64,000 nt of DNA from Streptomyces sp. NBC_00162 (lineage in GTDB: Bacteria; Actinomycetota; Actinomycetes; Streptomycetales; Streptomycetaceae), in contig NZ_CP102509.1 in assembly GCF_024611995.1 (NCBI RefSeq), positions 2,914,001 through 2,978,000 of the forward strand, read 5' to 3'. Made by a program: the position numbers and the translations under genes. Below, piece after piece: positions 54,590 through 63,862 of this stretch (position 1 is the first letter of the stretch; every line of letters begins with the position of its first letter). The notes under the pieces are model-generated. The model was not told where the DNA came from, ran no database searches, and saw only the letters and a list, made by a program, of their open reading frames with translations.

Positions 54590-55666
54590 TCAGCCCGTGC
54601 CCACAAAGGCCGCCAGCAGCAGCCACACCACCGGCGCGGTCGGCAGCAGGGAGTCGAGCCGGTCCATGATGCCGCCATGGCCCGGCAGCAGGGTGCCCAT
54701 GTCCTTGATGCCCAGGTCCCTCTTGATCATCGACTCGCCGAGGTCACCCAGCGTGGCGCTGACCGCGACCGCCAGCCCCAGCACCAGGCCCTGCCACCAG
54801 GAGCCGCCGTCGATCAGGAACTCCATGCACAGCGCACCGGCCGCCATCGCGAAGGCCACCGCGCCGAACAGCCCCTCGCGGGTCTTTCCGGGGCTGATGC
54901 GCGGGGCGAGCTTGGTCTTGCCGAAGCGCCAGCCGACGGCGTAGGCCCCGGTGTCGCTGACCACCGTCAGCACCAGGAACGTCACCACGCGCTGCGGCCC
55001 GTCGTCGGCGGTGAGCAGCATCGCGACGAAGGTGGCCAGGAAGGGCACGTAGAACGCGGCGAAGACGCCGGCCGTGACGTCCTTGAGGTAATCCTCGGGC
55101 GGTTCGGTCATCCGCCAGACCAGGACGGCCAGAGCCGTCAGGGCCATGGCGACCCAGGCGCCCTCGGCTCCCCGGACGTATCCGGCGATGACCATGGCCG
55201 CGCCGCCGACGGCGAGCGGGACCAGCGGGGCCTTGATGCCCTTCTTCTCCTGGAGCCGGGAGGTGAGCTCCCACAGCCCCACGACGACCGCGACGACGAT
55301 GACGCCGACGAAGACCGCCTTGACGATGAACAGCGAGGCGAAGATCACCGCGCCGAGGCCGACGCCGACACCTATGGCGGCGCGCAGGTCCCTCCCCGCC
55401 CGCTTCTTCGGCGGCGGAGGCGAGGCGTCCTGCGGTACCTGCGAAGGCGGGGGCGGGGGGCTGGGCATGGGCTCCTGCGGCGGCGTTTCGGCGCGGAAGA
55501 GGGGGCCGCCGTCCGAGGCGGCCCCCCGATCGCGTGCTTCCCGGTCGTCGAAGTCACGGCCGGCGGCATCGGGCACGATGGGCATGGGCCGAGTGTGCGG
55601 GCCCACCTGCGCATCGTATGCGGGACCCGCCGGAACCGGCTCCGGCTGCCAGGAAGAGTCGTTCAT
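54590..55666 (-). CDS. cdsA: Phosphatidate cytidylyltransferase
   Basis: CdsA makes CDP-diacylglycerol from phosphatidic acid and CTP at the membrane, the entry to phospholipid synthesis. The 358-residue protein has a Pro-rich cytoplasmic extension of about 85 residues, then eight helices. The C-terminal signature is SATLGDLGESMIKRDLGIKD then MGTLLPGHGGIMDRLDS. The extension is longer than in proteobacterial CdsA but normal for streptomycetes. It overlaps frr by one base. Confidence 0.96.
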   Translation of the reverse strand: MNDSSWQPEPVPAGPAYDAQVGPHTRPMPIVPDAAGRDFDDREARDRGAASDGGPLFRAETPPQEPMPSPPPPPSQVPQDASPPPPKKRAGRDLRAAIGVGVGLGAVIFASLFIVKAVFVGVIVVAVVVGLWELTSRLQEKKGIKAPLVPLAVGGAAMVIAGYVRGAEGAWVAMALTALAVLVWRMTEPPEDYLKDVTAGVFAAFYVPFLATFVAMLLTADDGPQRVVTFLVLTVVSDTGAYAVGWRFGKTKLAPRISPGKTREGLFGAVAFAMAAGALCMEFLIDGGSWWQGLVLGLAVAVSATLGDLGESMIKRDLGIKDMGTLLPGHGGIMDRLDSLLPTAPVVWLLLAAFVGTG

Positions 55667-56223
55667 CAGACTTCGAGGAGCTCGGCTTCCTTGTGCTTGA
55701 GGAGCTCGTCCACCTGCGCGACGTACTTCGCGGTGGTGTCGTCGAGCTCCTTCTCCGCGCGGCGCACCTCGTCCTCGCCGGCCTCCTTGTCCTTGACGAG
55801 CTTGTCAAGGGCGTCCTTCGCCTTGCGGCGCACGGCACGCAGGGAGATCTTGGAGTCCTCGGCCTTGGTGCGCGCGACCTTGATGTACTCCTTGCGGCGG
55901 TCCTGCGTCAGCTCGGGGAAGGTCACCCGGATGATGCTGCCGTCGTTGCTCGGGTTGACACCGAGGTCCGAGTCGCGGATCGCCTGCTCGATGTTGCGCA
56001 GGGCGCTCTTGTCGAACGGGGTCACGATCGCCATGCGCGGCTCGGGCACCGAGAAGGAGGCGAGCTGGTTGATGGGCGTGATGGCGCCGTAGTACTCCGC
56101 CACGATCTTGTTGAACATCGCCGGGTGCGCACGACCGGTGCGAATCGCGGCGAAGTCTTCCTTGGCGACGACGACGGCCTTTTCCATCTTCTCCTCGGCC
56201 TCGAGGAGGATCTCTTCGGTCAC
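55666..56223 (-). CDS. frr: Ribosome recycling factor
   Basis: Frr splits post-termination ribosomes together with EF-G. At 185 residues it has exactly the family length. Blocks include [54 protein letters not shown] and the C-terminal [15 protein letters not shown]. The GTG at 56223 ([12 protein letters not shown]) matches the family start and follows AGGAG. It lies between pyrH and cdsA, as in other actinomycetes. Confidence 0.97.
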   Translation of the reverse strand: MTEEILLEAEEKMEKAVVVAKEDFAAIRTGRAHPAMFNKIVAEYYGAITPINQLASFSVPEPRMAIVTPFDKSALRNIEQAIRDSDLGVNPSNDGSIIRVTFPELTQDRRKEYIKVARTKAEDSKISLRAVRRKAKDALDKLVKDKEAGEDEVRRAEKELDDTTAKYVAQVDELLKHKEAELLEV

Positions 56224-56308
56224 CACGTGCTCCTGCATGTCTTGAATGGATGGTTCAGGCGGGCATGACGGGCGGGGCCGGTCCGGGCTCGGTCCGGCAG
56301 CGGACTGC

Positions 56309-57088
56309 TCAGGCCCGGGTTCCCTGGTCGCTGACGAGCGTGCCGATCTTCTCACCCTTGACGGCGCGGGCGATATTGCCCTCGGCGAGCAGTTCGAAGA
56401 CGAGGATCGGCAGCTTGTTGTCGCGGCACAGCGTGATGGCGGTGGCGTCCGCGACCTTGAGGTCGCGGGACAGGACCTCGCCGTACTCCAGCGCGTCGAA
56501 CTTCACCGCGTCCGGGTTCTTCTTCGGGTCGGAGTCGTAGACGCCGTCGACACCGTTCTTGCCCATGAGCAGGGCTTCGGCGTCGATCTCCAGGGCGCGC
56601 TGGGCGGCCGTGGTGTCGGTGGAGAAGTACGGCATGCCCATGCCGGCGCCGAAGATCACGACGCGGCCCTTCTCCAGGTGCCGTACGGCGCGCAGCGGGA
56701 TGTACGGCTCCGCGACCTGACCCATGGTGATGGCGGTCTGCACGCGGGAGTCGATGCCCTCCTTCTCCAGGAAGTCCTGGAGTGCGAGGCAGTTCATCAC
56801 GGTGCCGAGCATGCCCATGTAGTCGGACCGGGCCCGGTCCATGCCGCGCTGCTGGAGCTCGGCGCCGCGGAAGAAGTTTCCGCCGCCGATCACGACGGCG
56901 ATCTCCGCGCCGTCACGGACCACCGCGGCGATCTCGCGCGCGATGGCGTGGACGACGTCGGGGTCGACGCCCAGTCCTCTGCCACCCGAGAAGGCTTCGC
57001 CCGACAGCTTCAGCATGAAGCGGCGGCCCTTCTTGTCCTGGTCGCTCTTGTCGTCGGATGCGGTGTGGGTGTCCACGCCCTGATTCAT
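56309..57088 (-). CDS. pyrH: Uridylate kinase
   Basis: PyrH phosphorylates UMP to UDP. The 259-residue amino-acid-kinase fold protein has [25 protein letters not shown], the UMP-binding [20 protein letters not shown] and the late GTLVSDQG. The ATG at 57088 follows GAGGAG. It belongs to the conserved translation/nucleotide block rpsB-tsf-pyrH-frr-cdsA, separated from tsf by a terminator. Confidence 0.97.
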   Translation of the reverse strand: MNQGVDTHTASDDKSDQDKKGRRFMLKLSGEAFSGGRGLGVDPDVVHAIAREIAAVVRDGAEIAVVIGGGNFFRGAELQQRGMDRARSDYMGMLGTVMNCLALQDFLEKEGIDSRVQTAITMGQVAEPYIPLRAVRHLEKGRVVIFGAGMGMPYFSTDTTAAQRALEIDAEALLMGKNGVDGVYDSDPKKNPDAVKFDALEYGEVLSRDLKVADATAITLCRDNKLPILVFELLAEGNIARAVKGEKIGTLVSDQGTRA

Positions 57089-57115
57089 GGAGATCTCCTC
57101 GTGCACATACGAAGA

Positions 57116-57162
57116 AGGCCATTGCCAGTGGGTCCTTGCGGTTCCCTCTGCGGCAATGGCCT
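57116..57162 (-). terminator. Terminator downstream of tsf
   Basis: Eleven perfect pairs (57116-57126 with 57152-57162) followed on the minus strand by TTCTTCGT, between tsf and pyrH. Confidence 0.75.
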
Positions 57163-57250
57163 CCTCGTCAGATCTGCGGTCACCTCGCGCAAGCGCGGGC
57201 GACTGCCTCAGACCCTACCGGGGTCCGGTGTCCGTCGTGTACGGACGGAC

Positions 57251-58087
57251 TCAGATGCCGACCTTGATGCGGGTGAAGCGCTTCAGGGTGACACCGGCCT
57301 CGTCCAGGACCTTCTGGACGGACTTCTTGTTGTCCAGGGCGTAGGCCTGGCCGAGCAGCGTGGCGTCCTTGAAGAAGCCGTTGACGCGACCCTCGACGAT
57401 CTTCGCGATGGCAGCCTCGGGCTTGCCCTCCGCGCGGGTGACCTCTTCGGCGATGCGACGCTCGGACTCGACCTTGTCGGCCGGGACGTCCTCGGCGGAC
57501 AGCCACTGCGGGGCGAACGCGGCGATGTGCTGCGCGACGCCGCGGGCGACCTCGGCGTTCTCCTTGTCGAGCTCGACGAGGACACCGATCTGGAACGGCA
57601 GGTCGGGCATCGTGCGGTGCATGTACGAGCTCACGTAACCGCCGGTGAACTGCGCGAAGCGGTCCAGGACGATCTTCTCGCCGAGGTTGGCGTTGGCCTC
57701 GTCGACGAAAGCGGTGACGGTCTTGCCGGCCTCGATCTCGGACGCGAGGAGCGCCTCGATGTCGGCCGGGGAGGTGGCGGCCACGTGGGCGGCCAGCTGG
57801 TTGGCGACGGCCAGGAACTTCTCGCCCTTGGCGACGAAGTCGGTCTCGCACTTCAGCTCGACGAGGACACCGGAGGTGTTGTCGTCGGCGATCAGGGAGA
57901 CGACGGCACCGTTCTCGGCAGAACGGCCCTCGCGCTTGGCGACGCCCTTCTGACCCTTGATACGGAGGGCCTCCTGGGCCTTCTCGACGTCGCCGTCGGC
58001 GTCCACGAGCGCGTTCTTGCAGTCCAGCATGCCGGCGCCGGTGAGCTCGCGGAGCTTCTTGACGTCAGCGGCGGTGTAGTTCGCCAT
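57251..58087 (-). CDS. tsf: Translation elongation factor Ts
   Basis: EF-Ts exchanges GDP for GTP on EF-Tu. The 278-residue protein has the N-terminal UBA-like helix pair (YTAADVKKLRELTGAGMLDC, KNALVDADGDVEKAQ), the TDFVAK signature ELKCETDFVAKGEKFL, and the coiled-coil/dimerisation region. It directly follows rpsB in the direction of transcription. Confidence 0.98.
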   Translation of the reverse strand: MANYTAADVKKLRELTGAGMLDCKNALVDADGDVEKAQEALRIKGQKGVAKREGRSAENGAVVSLIADDNTSGVLVELKCETDFVAKGEKFLAVANQLAAHVAATSPADIEALLASEIEAGKTVTAFVDEANANLGEKIVLDRFAQFTGGYVSSYMHRTMPDLPFQIGVLVELDKENAEVARGVAQHIAAFAPQWLSAEDVPADKVESERRIAEEVTRAEGKPEAAIAKIVEGRVNGFFKDATLLGQAYALDNKKSVQKVLDEAGVTLKRFTRIKVGI

Positions 58088-58188
58088 GAGTCTGTGATTC
58101 TCTCTCGAAGTCGTAGATCTACGGGTGAACGGCGGAGGCGCCGCGCTTTTGGCGCGGCTCCCCCGCCGTCATCGTCCGTGCTGCGAGT

Positions 58189-58210
58189 GCCCGGCGCGTG
58201 AACGCCGGGC
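58189..58210 (-). terminator. Hairpin after rpsB
   Basis: Eight pairs (58189-58196 with 58203-58210) lie just downstream of the rpsB stop. A second GC-rich hairpin (58141-58157) follows before tsf. Probably a partial terminator. Confidence 0.5.
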
Positions 58211-58222
58211 GCTCTCAGTGGG

Positions 58223-59146
58223 TCAGGCCTGCTCGGCGTCGGCGGCCGGGGCCTCGACAGCCTCGGCGTCGGCGGCCGGAGCCTCGACGGCCGGGGCCTC
58301 GACGGTCTCGGCAGCGGCCTCGGCCGGAGCGGCCGCAGCCTCGGCCGACTCGTCGGAGTCGGCCTTCTTGTCGCCCTCGAGCAGGTCGCGCTCCCACTCG
58401 GCGAGCGGCTCGGCGGCGGCCTTCTCGCCCGGCTTCGAGTCGCCGGTCGCGGCGCCGGAACGGGCGATGAGGCCCTCGGCGACGGCGTCGGCGATCACGC
58501 GGGTGAGCAGGGTGACGGAGCGGATCGCGTCGTCGTTGCCCGGGATCTTGTAGTCGACCTCGTCGGGGTCACAGTTGGTGTCGAGGATCGCGACGACCGG
58601 GATGTGGAGCTTGCGCGCCTCACCGACGGCGATGTGCTCCTTCTTGGTGTCGACGATCCAGACGGCGCTGGGGACCTTCGACATCTCGCGGATACCACCG
58701 AGGGTCTTCTCCAGCTTGATCTTCTCGCGGGAGAGGACCAGGAGCTCCTTCTTGGTGAGACCCGAGGCAGCGACGTCCTCGAAGTCGATCGCCTCAAGCT
58801 CCTTCAGACGCTGAAGGCGCTTGTAGACGGTGGAGAAGTTGGTGAGCATGCCACCCAGCCACCGCTGGTTGACGTACGGCATACCAACGCGCGTCGCCTG
58901 CTCGGCGATGGCCTCCTGGGCCTGCTTCTTGGTACCGACGAACATGATGGAGCCACCGTGCGCGACGGTCTCCTTCACGAACTCGTAGGCGCGGTCGATG
59001 TACGACAGCGACTGCAGCAGGTCGATGATGTAGATGCCGTTGCGCTCCGTGAAGATGAAGCGCTTCATCTTCGGGTTCCAACGGCGGGTCTGGTGACCGA
59101 AGTGGACGCCGCTTTCCAGCAGCTCCCGCATCGTGACGACGGCCAT
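58223..59146 (-). CDS. rpsB: 30S ribosomal protein S2
   Basis: S2 binds the small subunit and recruits S1. The 307-residue protein has the family blocks [53 protein letters not shown] and [20 protein letters not shown]. The ATG at 59146 is preferred over 59152 because the GGAG site is then six bases away. The last 50 residues are an Ala/Glu/Pro tail with repeated VEAPA and [14 protein letters not shown] units, typical of streptomycete S2. Confidence 0.97.
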   Translation of the reverse strand: MAVVTMRELLESGVHFGHQTRRWNPKMKRFIFTERNGIYIIDLLQSLSYIDRAYEFVKETVAHGGSIMFVGTKKQAQEAIAEQATRVGMPYVNQRWLGGMLTNFSTVYKRLQRLKELEAIDFEDVAASGLTKKELLVLSREKIKLEKTLGGIREMSKVPSAVWIVDTKKEHIAVGEARKLHIPVVAILDTNCDPDEVDYKIPGNDDAIRSVTLLTRVIADAVAEGLIARSGAATGDSKPGEKAAAEPLAEWERDLLEGDKKADSDESAEAAAAPAEAAAETVEAPAVEAPAADAEAVEAPAADAEQA

Positions 59147-59394
59147 GGCCATCTCCTTGTTTTCTCGGTTTGGTTCCTGACGCCCCGCCGCGCCCTGCCC
59201 CGAAAGGGACCGAGAGACGCTCTCACCTGGCTGTTTCAGGCTGGTGAGGGGGCGTGCGAAGTCGACCCGGTGACCCGGATCGCCACAAGAAGTGTACGGG
59301 ACCCGGCGGTATGCCGGGTGACGCCGTTGTCCACACCCGGCGGTCTGTCCACAGCTCAGCCCGCCGGACGGCCCGGCACGGGACGCTGTGCGCC

Positions 59395-59916
59395 ATGACG
59401 ACACTGCTGCTCAGCCTGCTGCTGGCCCTGGTCCAGACGTCCCTCGGCCCCGTCCTCGGGGTCCGGCCACTGCCCCCGCCCCTCTCGGTGGCGCGCTGGT
59501 GGGACCCGCCCCCGACCCCGTACGCGGCCGGCCACCGCGGGGTGGACCTGTCGGCGCCGGTGGGCGCGGAGCTCCGCGCCGTGGCGGCGGGCCGGGTCCA
59601 CTACGCGGGCATGGTCGCCGGCCGCGGGGTCCTCTCTCTCGCGCTGCCGAACGGCCTGCGCACCACCTACGAGCCGGTCCGCCCCCTGGTCGCGGAGGGC
59701 GAACGGGTCACGGCGGGCCAGGTCGTGGCGGTCCTGACGGAGGGCTCCCACTGCCCGGAACCGTGCCTCCACTGGGGCCTGCTCGCGGGCGAGGCGTACC
59801 TCAACCCACTCGCCCTGCTCCCCCGCCCGGCACCCCGCCTGCTGCCGATGGCCGGCTCCGCCGCCGGCCTCAGCCCCGGACGCCCCGCAGCGCCATGGCG
59901 ACGGCCGTTTCCGTGA
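59395..59916 (+). CDS. Secreted M23-family peptidase-like protein
   Basis: This 173-residue protein has a signal peptide and a LytM/M23 domain: metal-binding [20 protein letters not shown] and the late [11 protein letters not shown]. In classical members the last motif is HxH; here the first His is Cys, flanked by another cysteine, so a disulfide could form. The Zn ligands His and Asp of the first motif and the second His are present. It probably acts on peptidoglycan or is a non-catalytic relative. Its end overlaps the convergent TetR gene by 47 bases. Confidence 0.82.
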   Translation: MTTLLLSLLLALVQTSLGPVLGVRPLPPPLSVARWWDPPPTPYAAGHRGVDLSAPVGAELRAVAAGRVHYAGMVAGRGVLSLALPNGLRTTYEPVRPLVAEGERVTAGQVVAVLTEGSHCPEPCLHWGLLAGEAYLNPLALLPRPAPRLLPMAGSAAGLSPGRPAAPWRRPFP

Positions 59917-60451
59917 CGACGGCCGGGTCCTCGGCGGCACCGAGCTCGATCCGCCGGACGGCGGCGTCCACGACCCCTTGCAGCAGCATGGCGGCCAGCC
60001 TCGGCTCCGCCTGCCCCAGAGAGCTCAGCGCTTCGACGATCATCGCGACCAGCCCGCCGTGGGCCGCGCGGATCTTCTCCCGCGCCCCGGCGTCCAGCTC
60101 GCTCGCGGAGATGGCGACCACCGCCCGGTGCCGCCGGTCGCCCACCAGTCCGAGCTGGCTCCGCACGTAGGCCTCGATCTTCGCCTCGGGCGACTCGGCC
60201 TGCTCCATGGCCGCCTCGATCTCGGCGGCCCAGACGGGGAAGTCCACCGCGCACAGCTCTTCGACCACGGCCGCGCGGGAGCGGAAGTACTCGTACACGG
60301 AGGACCGGGCGAGCCCGGTCCGCTCCGCGAGGGCGGGGAAGGTCAGCGCTTCCGTCCCGCCTTCGGACAGCAGGGAACGCGCGGCGTCCAACAGGGCGCC
60401 GCGCTGCATCGACCGGTGCTCGGCCACGGAGGCCGCTCGAATCCTGGGCAC
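59870..60451 (-). CDS. TetR/AcrR-family transcriptional regulator
   Basis: This 193-residue regulator has an N-terminal helix-turn-helix (LLDAARSLLSEGGTEALTFP, ALAERTGLARSSVYEYFRSR) and an all-helical ligand domain. It lies immediately downstream of whiG. Whether it recognises the TGAAC-NN-GTTCA operators at 36.6 kb in this window is unknown. The ligand cannot be predicted. Confidence 0.9.
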   Translation of the reverse strand: MPRIRAASVAEHRSMQRGALLDAARSLLSEGGTEALTFPALAERTGLARSSVYEYFRSRAAVVEELCAVDFPVWAAEIEAAMEQAESPEAKIEAYVRSQLGLVGDRRHRAVVAISASELDAGAREKIRAAHGGLVAMIVEALSSLGQAEPRLAAMLLQGVVDAAVRRIELGAAEDPAVVTETAVAMALRGVRG

Positions 60452-60479
60452 GTCTCCACTCTACGGAGGTGCCGCAAGC

Positions 60480-61316
60480 TCACCGCCCCACATCGGCGAG
60501 CTTCGCCCGCAGTTGCAGCACGGACTTGGTGTGGATCTGGCTGACCCGGCTCTCGGTGACGCCCAGCACGTTGCCGATCTCGGCCAGCGTGAGCCCCTCG
60601 TAGTAGTAGAGGGTGACCACCGTCTTCTCGCGCTCGGGAAGCGTGTTGATGGCCCGGGCCAGCAGGCGCCGCAGCTCCCTGTCCTCCGCCACCTCCACGG
60701 GATTGTCGGCGGCCGTGTCCTCCAGGGTGTCCATCAGCGAGAGGCGGTCGCCGCCCTCCCCGCCGACGTGCAGCAGCTCCTCCAGGGCGACCACGTTGGC
60801 CAGGGACAACTGGCTGAAGACCGTGTGGAGGTCCTCCACCCCGATCCCCATCTCCCCGGCGACCTCGCTCTCCGTCGGAGTACGCCTCAGCTGGGCCTCG
60901 AGCGTGGCGTAGGCCCGCTCCACGGCACGCGCCTTCTGCCGCACCGATCGCGGGATCCAGTCCAGCGCCCGCAGCTCGTCGATCATCGCCCCGCGGATCC
61001 GGGTGATCGCGTACGTCTCGAACTTGATCGACCGGTCGATGTCGAACTTCTCGATGGCGTCGATCAGTCCGAAGACCCCGGAGGAGACGAAGTCGGCCTG
61101 CTCCACATTGGGCGGCAGCCCCACGCTGACGCGGCCGGCCACGTACTTGACCAGCGGCGAGTAGTGCAGGATCAGCTGCTCCCGCAGCCGCTCGTCACCT
61201 GAGTCCTTGTACGAGCGCCAGAGCACCTCCAGGGACGAGGGCGCGGTGGACCGCACACTGCCGCGGGCAGCGGGGGGCACCGCAGCGCGGTCGGACCCTG
61301 AGGTGTGCTGGGGCAT
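60480..61316 (-). CDS. whiG: RNA polymerase sigma factor WhiG (sporulation)
   Basis: WhiG is the FliA-like sigma factor that starts sporulation of aerial hyphae in Streptomyces. The 278-residue protein has sigma regions 2 ([40 protein letters not shown]), 3 ([19 protein letters not shown]) and 4 ([40 protein letters not shown]). Its place between dprA and rpsB matches the streptomycete chromosome. This gene is the strongest sequence evidence for a sporulating actinomycete host. Confidence 0.96.
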   Translation of the reverse strand: MPQHTSGSDRAAVPPAARGSVRSTAPSSLEVLWRSYKDSGDERLREQLILHYSPLVKYVAGRVSVGLPPNVEQADFVSSGVFGLIDAIEKFDIDRSIKFETYAITRIRGAMIDELRALDWIPRSVRQKARAVERAYATLEAQLRRTPTESEVAGEMGIGVEDLHTVFSQLSLANVVALEELLHVGGEGGDRLSLMDTLEDTAADNPVEVAEDRELRRLLARAINTLPEREKTVVTLYYYEGLTLAEIGNVLGVTESRVSQIHTKSVLQLRAKLADVGR

Positions 61317-61525
61317 GCTTCGCCTTTGCCGGAGCCGGATTCCTTGGGAGCGTAGCGTGACGGAAGTGTCGCGGTGCGCGAAGAGTACGGGATGGCGCGG
61401 GGGCGCATGGGCGACCCGGCTCGCGCGGGCGACCCGGGACCGGCGCCTGGCGCACGGTCCCGGCGACTGCCACCGGGAGGACCGCGTCTCTCATCGGTTT
61501 CACTCTTTCACCGGAACGCCCCAGG

Positions 61526-62689
61526 TCAACGACCGCCTCGCCGGGTGGCTCCGGTTTGTGTGCCGCCTCCTGGCGTTTGTCCGGTCAACTGCCAGCCCTC
61601 GCCCTGCCGTTCGACGAACCCCAGAGAGTGAAGTTCGTACAGTCTGCCGATGACTTCATCGGTGCCGTTGCCGGAGGCAAGTGCCACTTCCTCCACTTGA
61701 ACCGGGCGGCCGGCCGGGAGCGCTTCGAGCACCCGGCCGGTCTCCGGGTCCAACAGGTCCCGGGCGAGCACGGGCCCGCGCCGCTCGGGGGCCAGCTCGC
61801 CGATGGAGCCGACGAGTTCGACCACCTCCGCCGCGTCGGTGACGAGTACGGCCTCGCCCCGCAGCAGCTCGTGCACCCCGGCCGAGAGCCCGCTGGTGGC
61901 GGGCCCGGGGACGCCCATCGTGAACCTCCCGAGCTCCTGGGCCCGCCGGGCGGTCACCAGCGAACCACTGCGGTGGGCGGCCTCCACCACGACCGTGCCC
62001 CGGGTGAGGGCGGCGATGACCCGGTTGCGCAGGACGAACCGGCTCGGGGTCGGGTGGCTCCCGGGCGCCAGCTCCCCCAGGACCAGTCCCTGTCCGGCGA
62101 TCCGGCCGAGGAGTCCGGCGTGTCCGCGGGGGTAGGCGACGTCCACCCCGCAGGCCAGGACCGCTGCGGTGGCGCCGCCCGAGGCGAGGGCCCCTCGGTG
62201 GGCGGCTCCGTCGATCCCGTACGCGGCTCCGGAGACGACGACCCAGCCCCGTTCGGCGAGCCCGGCGGCCAGGATCTGGGCCATGTGCGCCCCGTACGGG
62301 GTACAGGCCCGGGCCCCGACCACGGCGACCGAACGCAGCGCCCAGGTCCGCAGGTTCGGCCGGCCCCGCAACCACAGCCCGACGGGCCGGGCGTCGCCGA
62401 GGTCGTCGAGCTGGGTGGGCCACTCCGGCGACCCGGGGCACACGAACCGGCCCCCCGACTCGGCGGCCAGCGCCAGGTCCCGCCGGGGGTCGGCCAGCGC
62501 GGCCCGTCTGCGGTACCCGGCCAGCCGCTCGCCCCCGACCCCGGCCGGAGCCGCCACCTCCGCCTCGGGCCCGGTCAGCATCCGTATCAGCCCCACCGCG
62601 CCGTACTCCCGCAGCCAGCGCCCGCCCCGTTCCTCCCCGGGTTCCAGGACCCGGGTCAACGCCGCCCTCGCCAGCAGCTCGGGCGTCAT
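61526..62689 (-). CDS. dprA: DNA-processing protein DprA
   Basis: DprA (Smf) loads RecA onto incoming single-stranded DNA in transformable bacteria; in streptomycetes the role is less clear. The 387-residue protein has the Rossmann core SVAVVGARACTPYGAHMAQI, VVSGAAYGIDGAAHRGALA, RNRVIAALTRGTVVVEAAHR and SGSLVTARRAQELGR. A C-terminal winged-helix region follows. It overlaps the truncated yifB-like gene by four bases, the usual yifB-dprA order. Confidence 0.95.
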   Translation of the reverse strand: MTPELLARAALTRVLEPGEERGGRWLREYGAVGLIRMLTGPEAEVAAPAGVGGERLAGYRRRAALADPRRDLALAAESGGRFVCPGSPEWPTQLDDLGDARPVGLWLRGRPNLRTWALRSVAVVGARACTPYGAHMAQILAAGLAERGWVVVSGAAYGIDGAAHRGALASGGATAAVLACGVDVAYPRGHAGLLGRIAGQGLVLGELAPGSHPTPSRFVLRNRVIAALTRGTVVVEAAHRSGSLVTARRAQELGRFTMGVPGPATSGLSAGVHELLRGEAVLVTDAAEVVELVGSIGELAPERRGPVLARDLLDPETGRVLEALPAGRPVQVEEVALASGNGTDEVIGRLYELHSLGFVERQGEGWQLTGQTPGGGTQTGATRRGGR

Positions 62690-63330
62690 GACCGCTCCCC
62701 CGTCATGAGCGGAACGCCTCGTGCGATGCCCGTGCGCAGCTCCAGCGCCACGGCCACGTCGAGGGCGCTGGGACGGCCCCGGCCCGCCAGGTCCGCCACG
62801 GTCCAGGCCACTCTCAGCACCCGGTCCAGCCCGCGCGCGGTGAGCACCCCCCGCTCCAGATCCCGCTCGGCCTGCGCCAGCGCCCCGGGATCGGGCTGCC
62901 ACCGCGTGCGCAGTTCCCGCCCGGGGACCTCGCTGTTGATCCGCCAGGGGGTGTCGTCGAGGCGGTGGGCCGCCCGGGCCCGGGCCAGGGCGACCCGCTC
63001 GGCCACGGTGGCGCTGCTCTCGCCCCGTCCGCCGTGCCCGAGCAGGTCGGACCGGCTGACGGGTTCGACCTCGATGCGCAGGTCCACGCGGTCCAGCAGG
63101 GGACCCGACAGCCGCGCCTGGTACCGCCTGATCGACGAGGGCGGGCAGTCACAGCCCGCGCCGTGCAGGGTGTGCCGCCCGCAGGGACAGGGGTTGGCCG
63201 CGAGCACCATCAGGAACCGGGCCGGCAGGCGCACCACTCCCGCGGCCCGGGCCACCACGATGTGCCCCGATTCGAGGGGCTGCCTCAGCGCGTCCAGCAC
63301 TTGGGGACGGAACTCCGGTGCCTCTGGCAC
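62686..63330 (-). pseudogene. YifB/ComM-like Mg-chelatase-family ATPase, N-terminal part missing
   Basis: The 214 visible residues match the C-terminal part of YifB: EAPEFRPQVLDALRQPLESG, RFLMVLAANPCPCGRHTLHG, GCDCPPSSIRRYQARLSGPL and LDRVDLRIEVEPVS, and the Mg_chelatase C-terminal domain. Full proteins are about 500-540 residues. The entire N-terminal domain and Walker A are absent. The match begins exactly at E-A-P-E-F, where homologues read FLDEAPEF; upstream sequence is unrelated. A short GTG-started product is possible but cannot be an active ATPase. The break is probably due to insertion or rearrangement near 63,325. Confidence 0.85.
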
Positions 63331-63410
63331 TTTACCGACCGTCGAACTTGCCGTGTTGGCTCTGAGCTGGGGTTATGCGTCGCGTAGGCGTCAGTGATGT
63401 GGTGGGGGTT

Positions 63411-63447
63411 GGGCGGTCCCGCCGGACGGAGTCCGGCGGGACCGCCC
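63411..63447. terminator. Perfect 17-bp hairpin beside the yifB breakpoint
   Basis: Seventeen perfect pairs (63411-63427 with 63431-63447) with a GGA loop, just after the small gene at 63.5-63.9 kb. It would terminate that gene and lies on the foreign side of the yifB break. Confidence 0.7.
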
Positions 63448-63463
63448 GCATGAGGTTCAGCGG

Positions 63464-63862
63464 TCATTTAACGTCGAACGTTTCGCGGAGCGAAGTCAGT
63501 GTCCCGCTCACGGTGTTGTAGCTCATTGTCTCGTCCTTGCCGAAGTCCGCGTTGCGGGGCTGCACCTGGAATTCCCCCGCGCGGGAGCGGATGGCCGGTG
63601 TGGTGCCGACGACGGACGTGGTGTCGGTGGTCACCAGGGCATAGGCCCGTGCGAGTTCTTCCAGGGCCTTGGATGCCTGGCCCGGGAACTTGTCCGTGAG
63701 GTTCTGAGCTTCCTGGCCGATGGCCCGCAGCAGCGCGTCGCGGGTATCTGCGACGGCGGGCAGCTCCGTCACGCTCATTACGATCGGGATCTGCTGGATA
63801 CCCTCGTCGGCGGTCGCTTCGGCGGTCGCTTCGGCGGATTCTTCGGGGGTGGCTGAAGTCAT
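63464..63862 (-). CDS. Small hypothetical protein on the presumed inserted side
   Basis: This 132-residue acidic protein starts MTSATPEESAEATAEATADE, a low-complexity segment, followed by a more regular part (IPIVMSVTELPAVADTRDAL, LTDKFPGQASKALEELARAY, TTPAIRSRAGEFQVQPRNAD). There is no signal peptide, membrane helix or recognisable domain. No strong ribosome-binding site precedes the ATG. It lies beyond the yifB breakpoint, so it may belong to an integrated element. Nothing is recognised in the last 138 bases of the window. Confidence 0.6.
   Translation of the reverse strand: MTSATPEESAEATAEATADEGIQQIPIVMSVTELPAVADTRDALLRAIGQEAQNLTDKFPGQASKALEELARAYALVTTDTTSVVGTTPAIRSRAGEFQVQPRNADFGKDETMSYNTVSGTLTSLRETFDVK

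Noticed and set aside
58130..58157. Separate regulatory RNA between rpsB and tsf
   Set aside because: The GC-rich stems are adequately explained as intergenic terminator or attenuator hairpins; no other conserved structure is visible.
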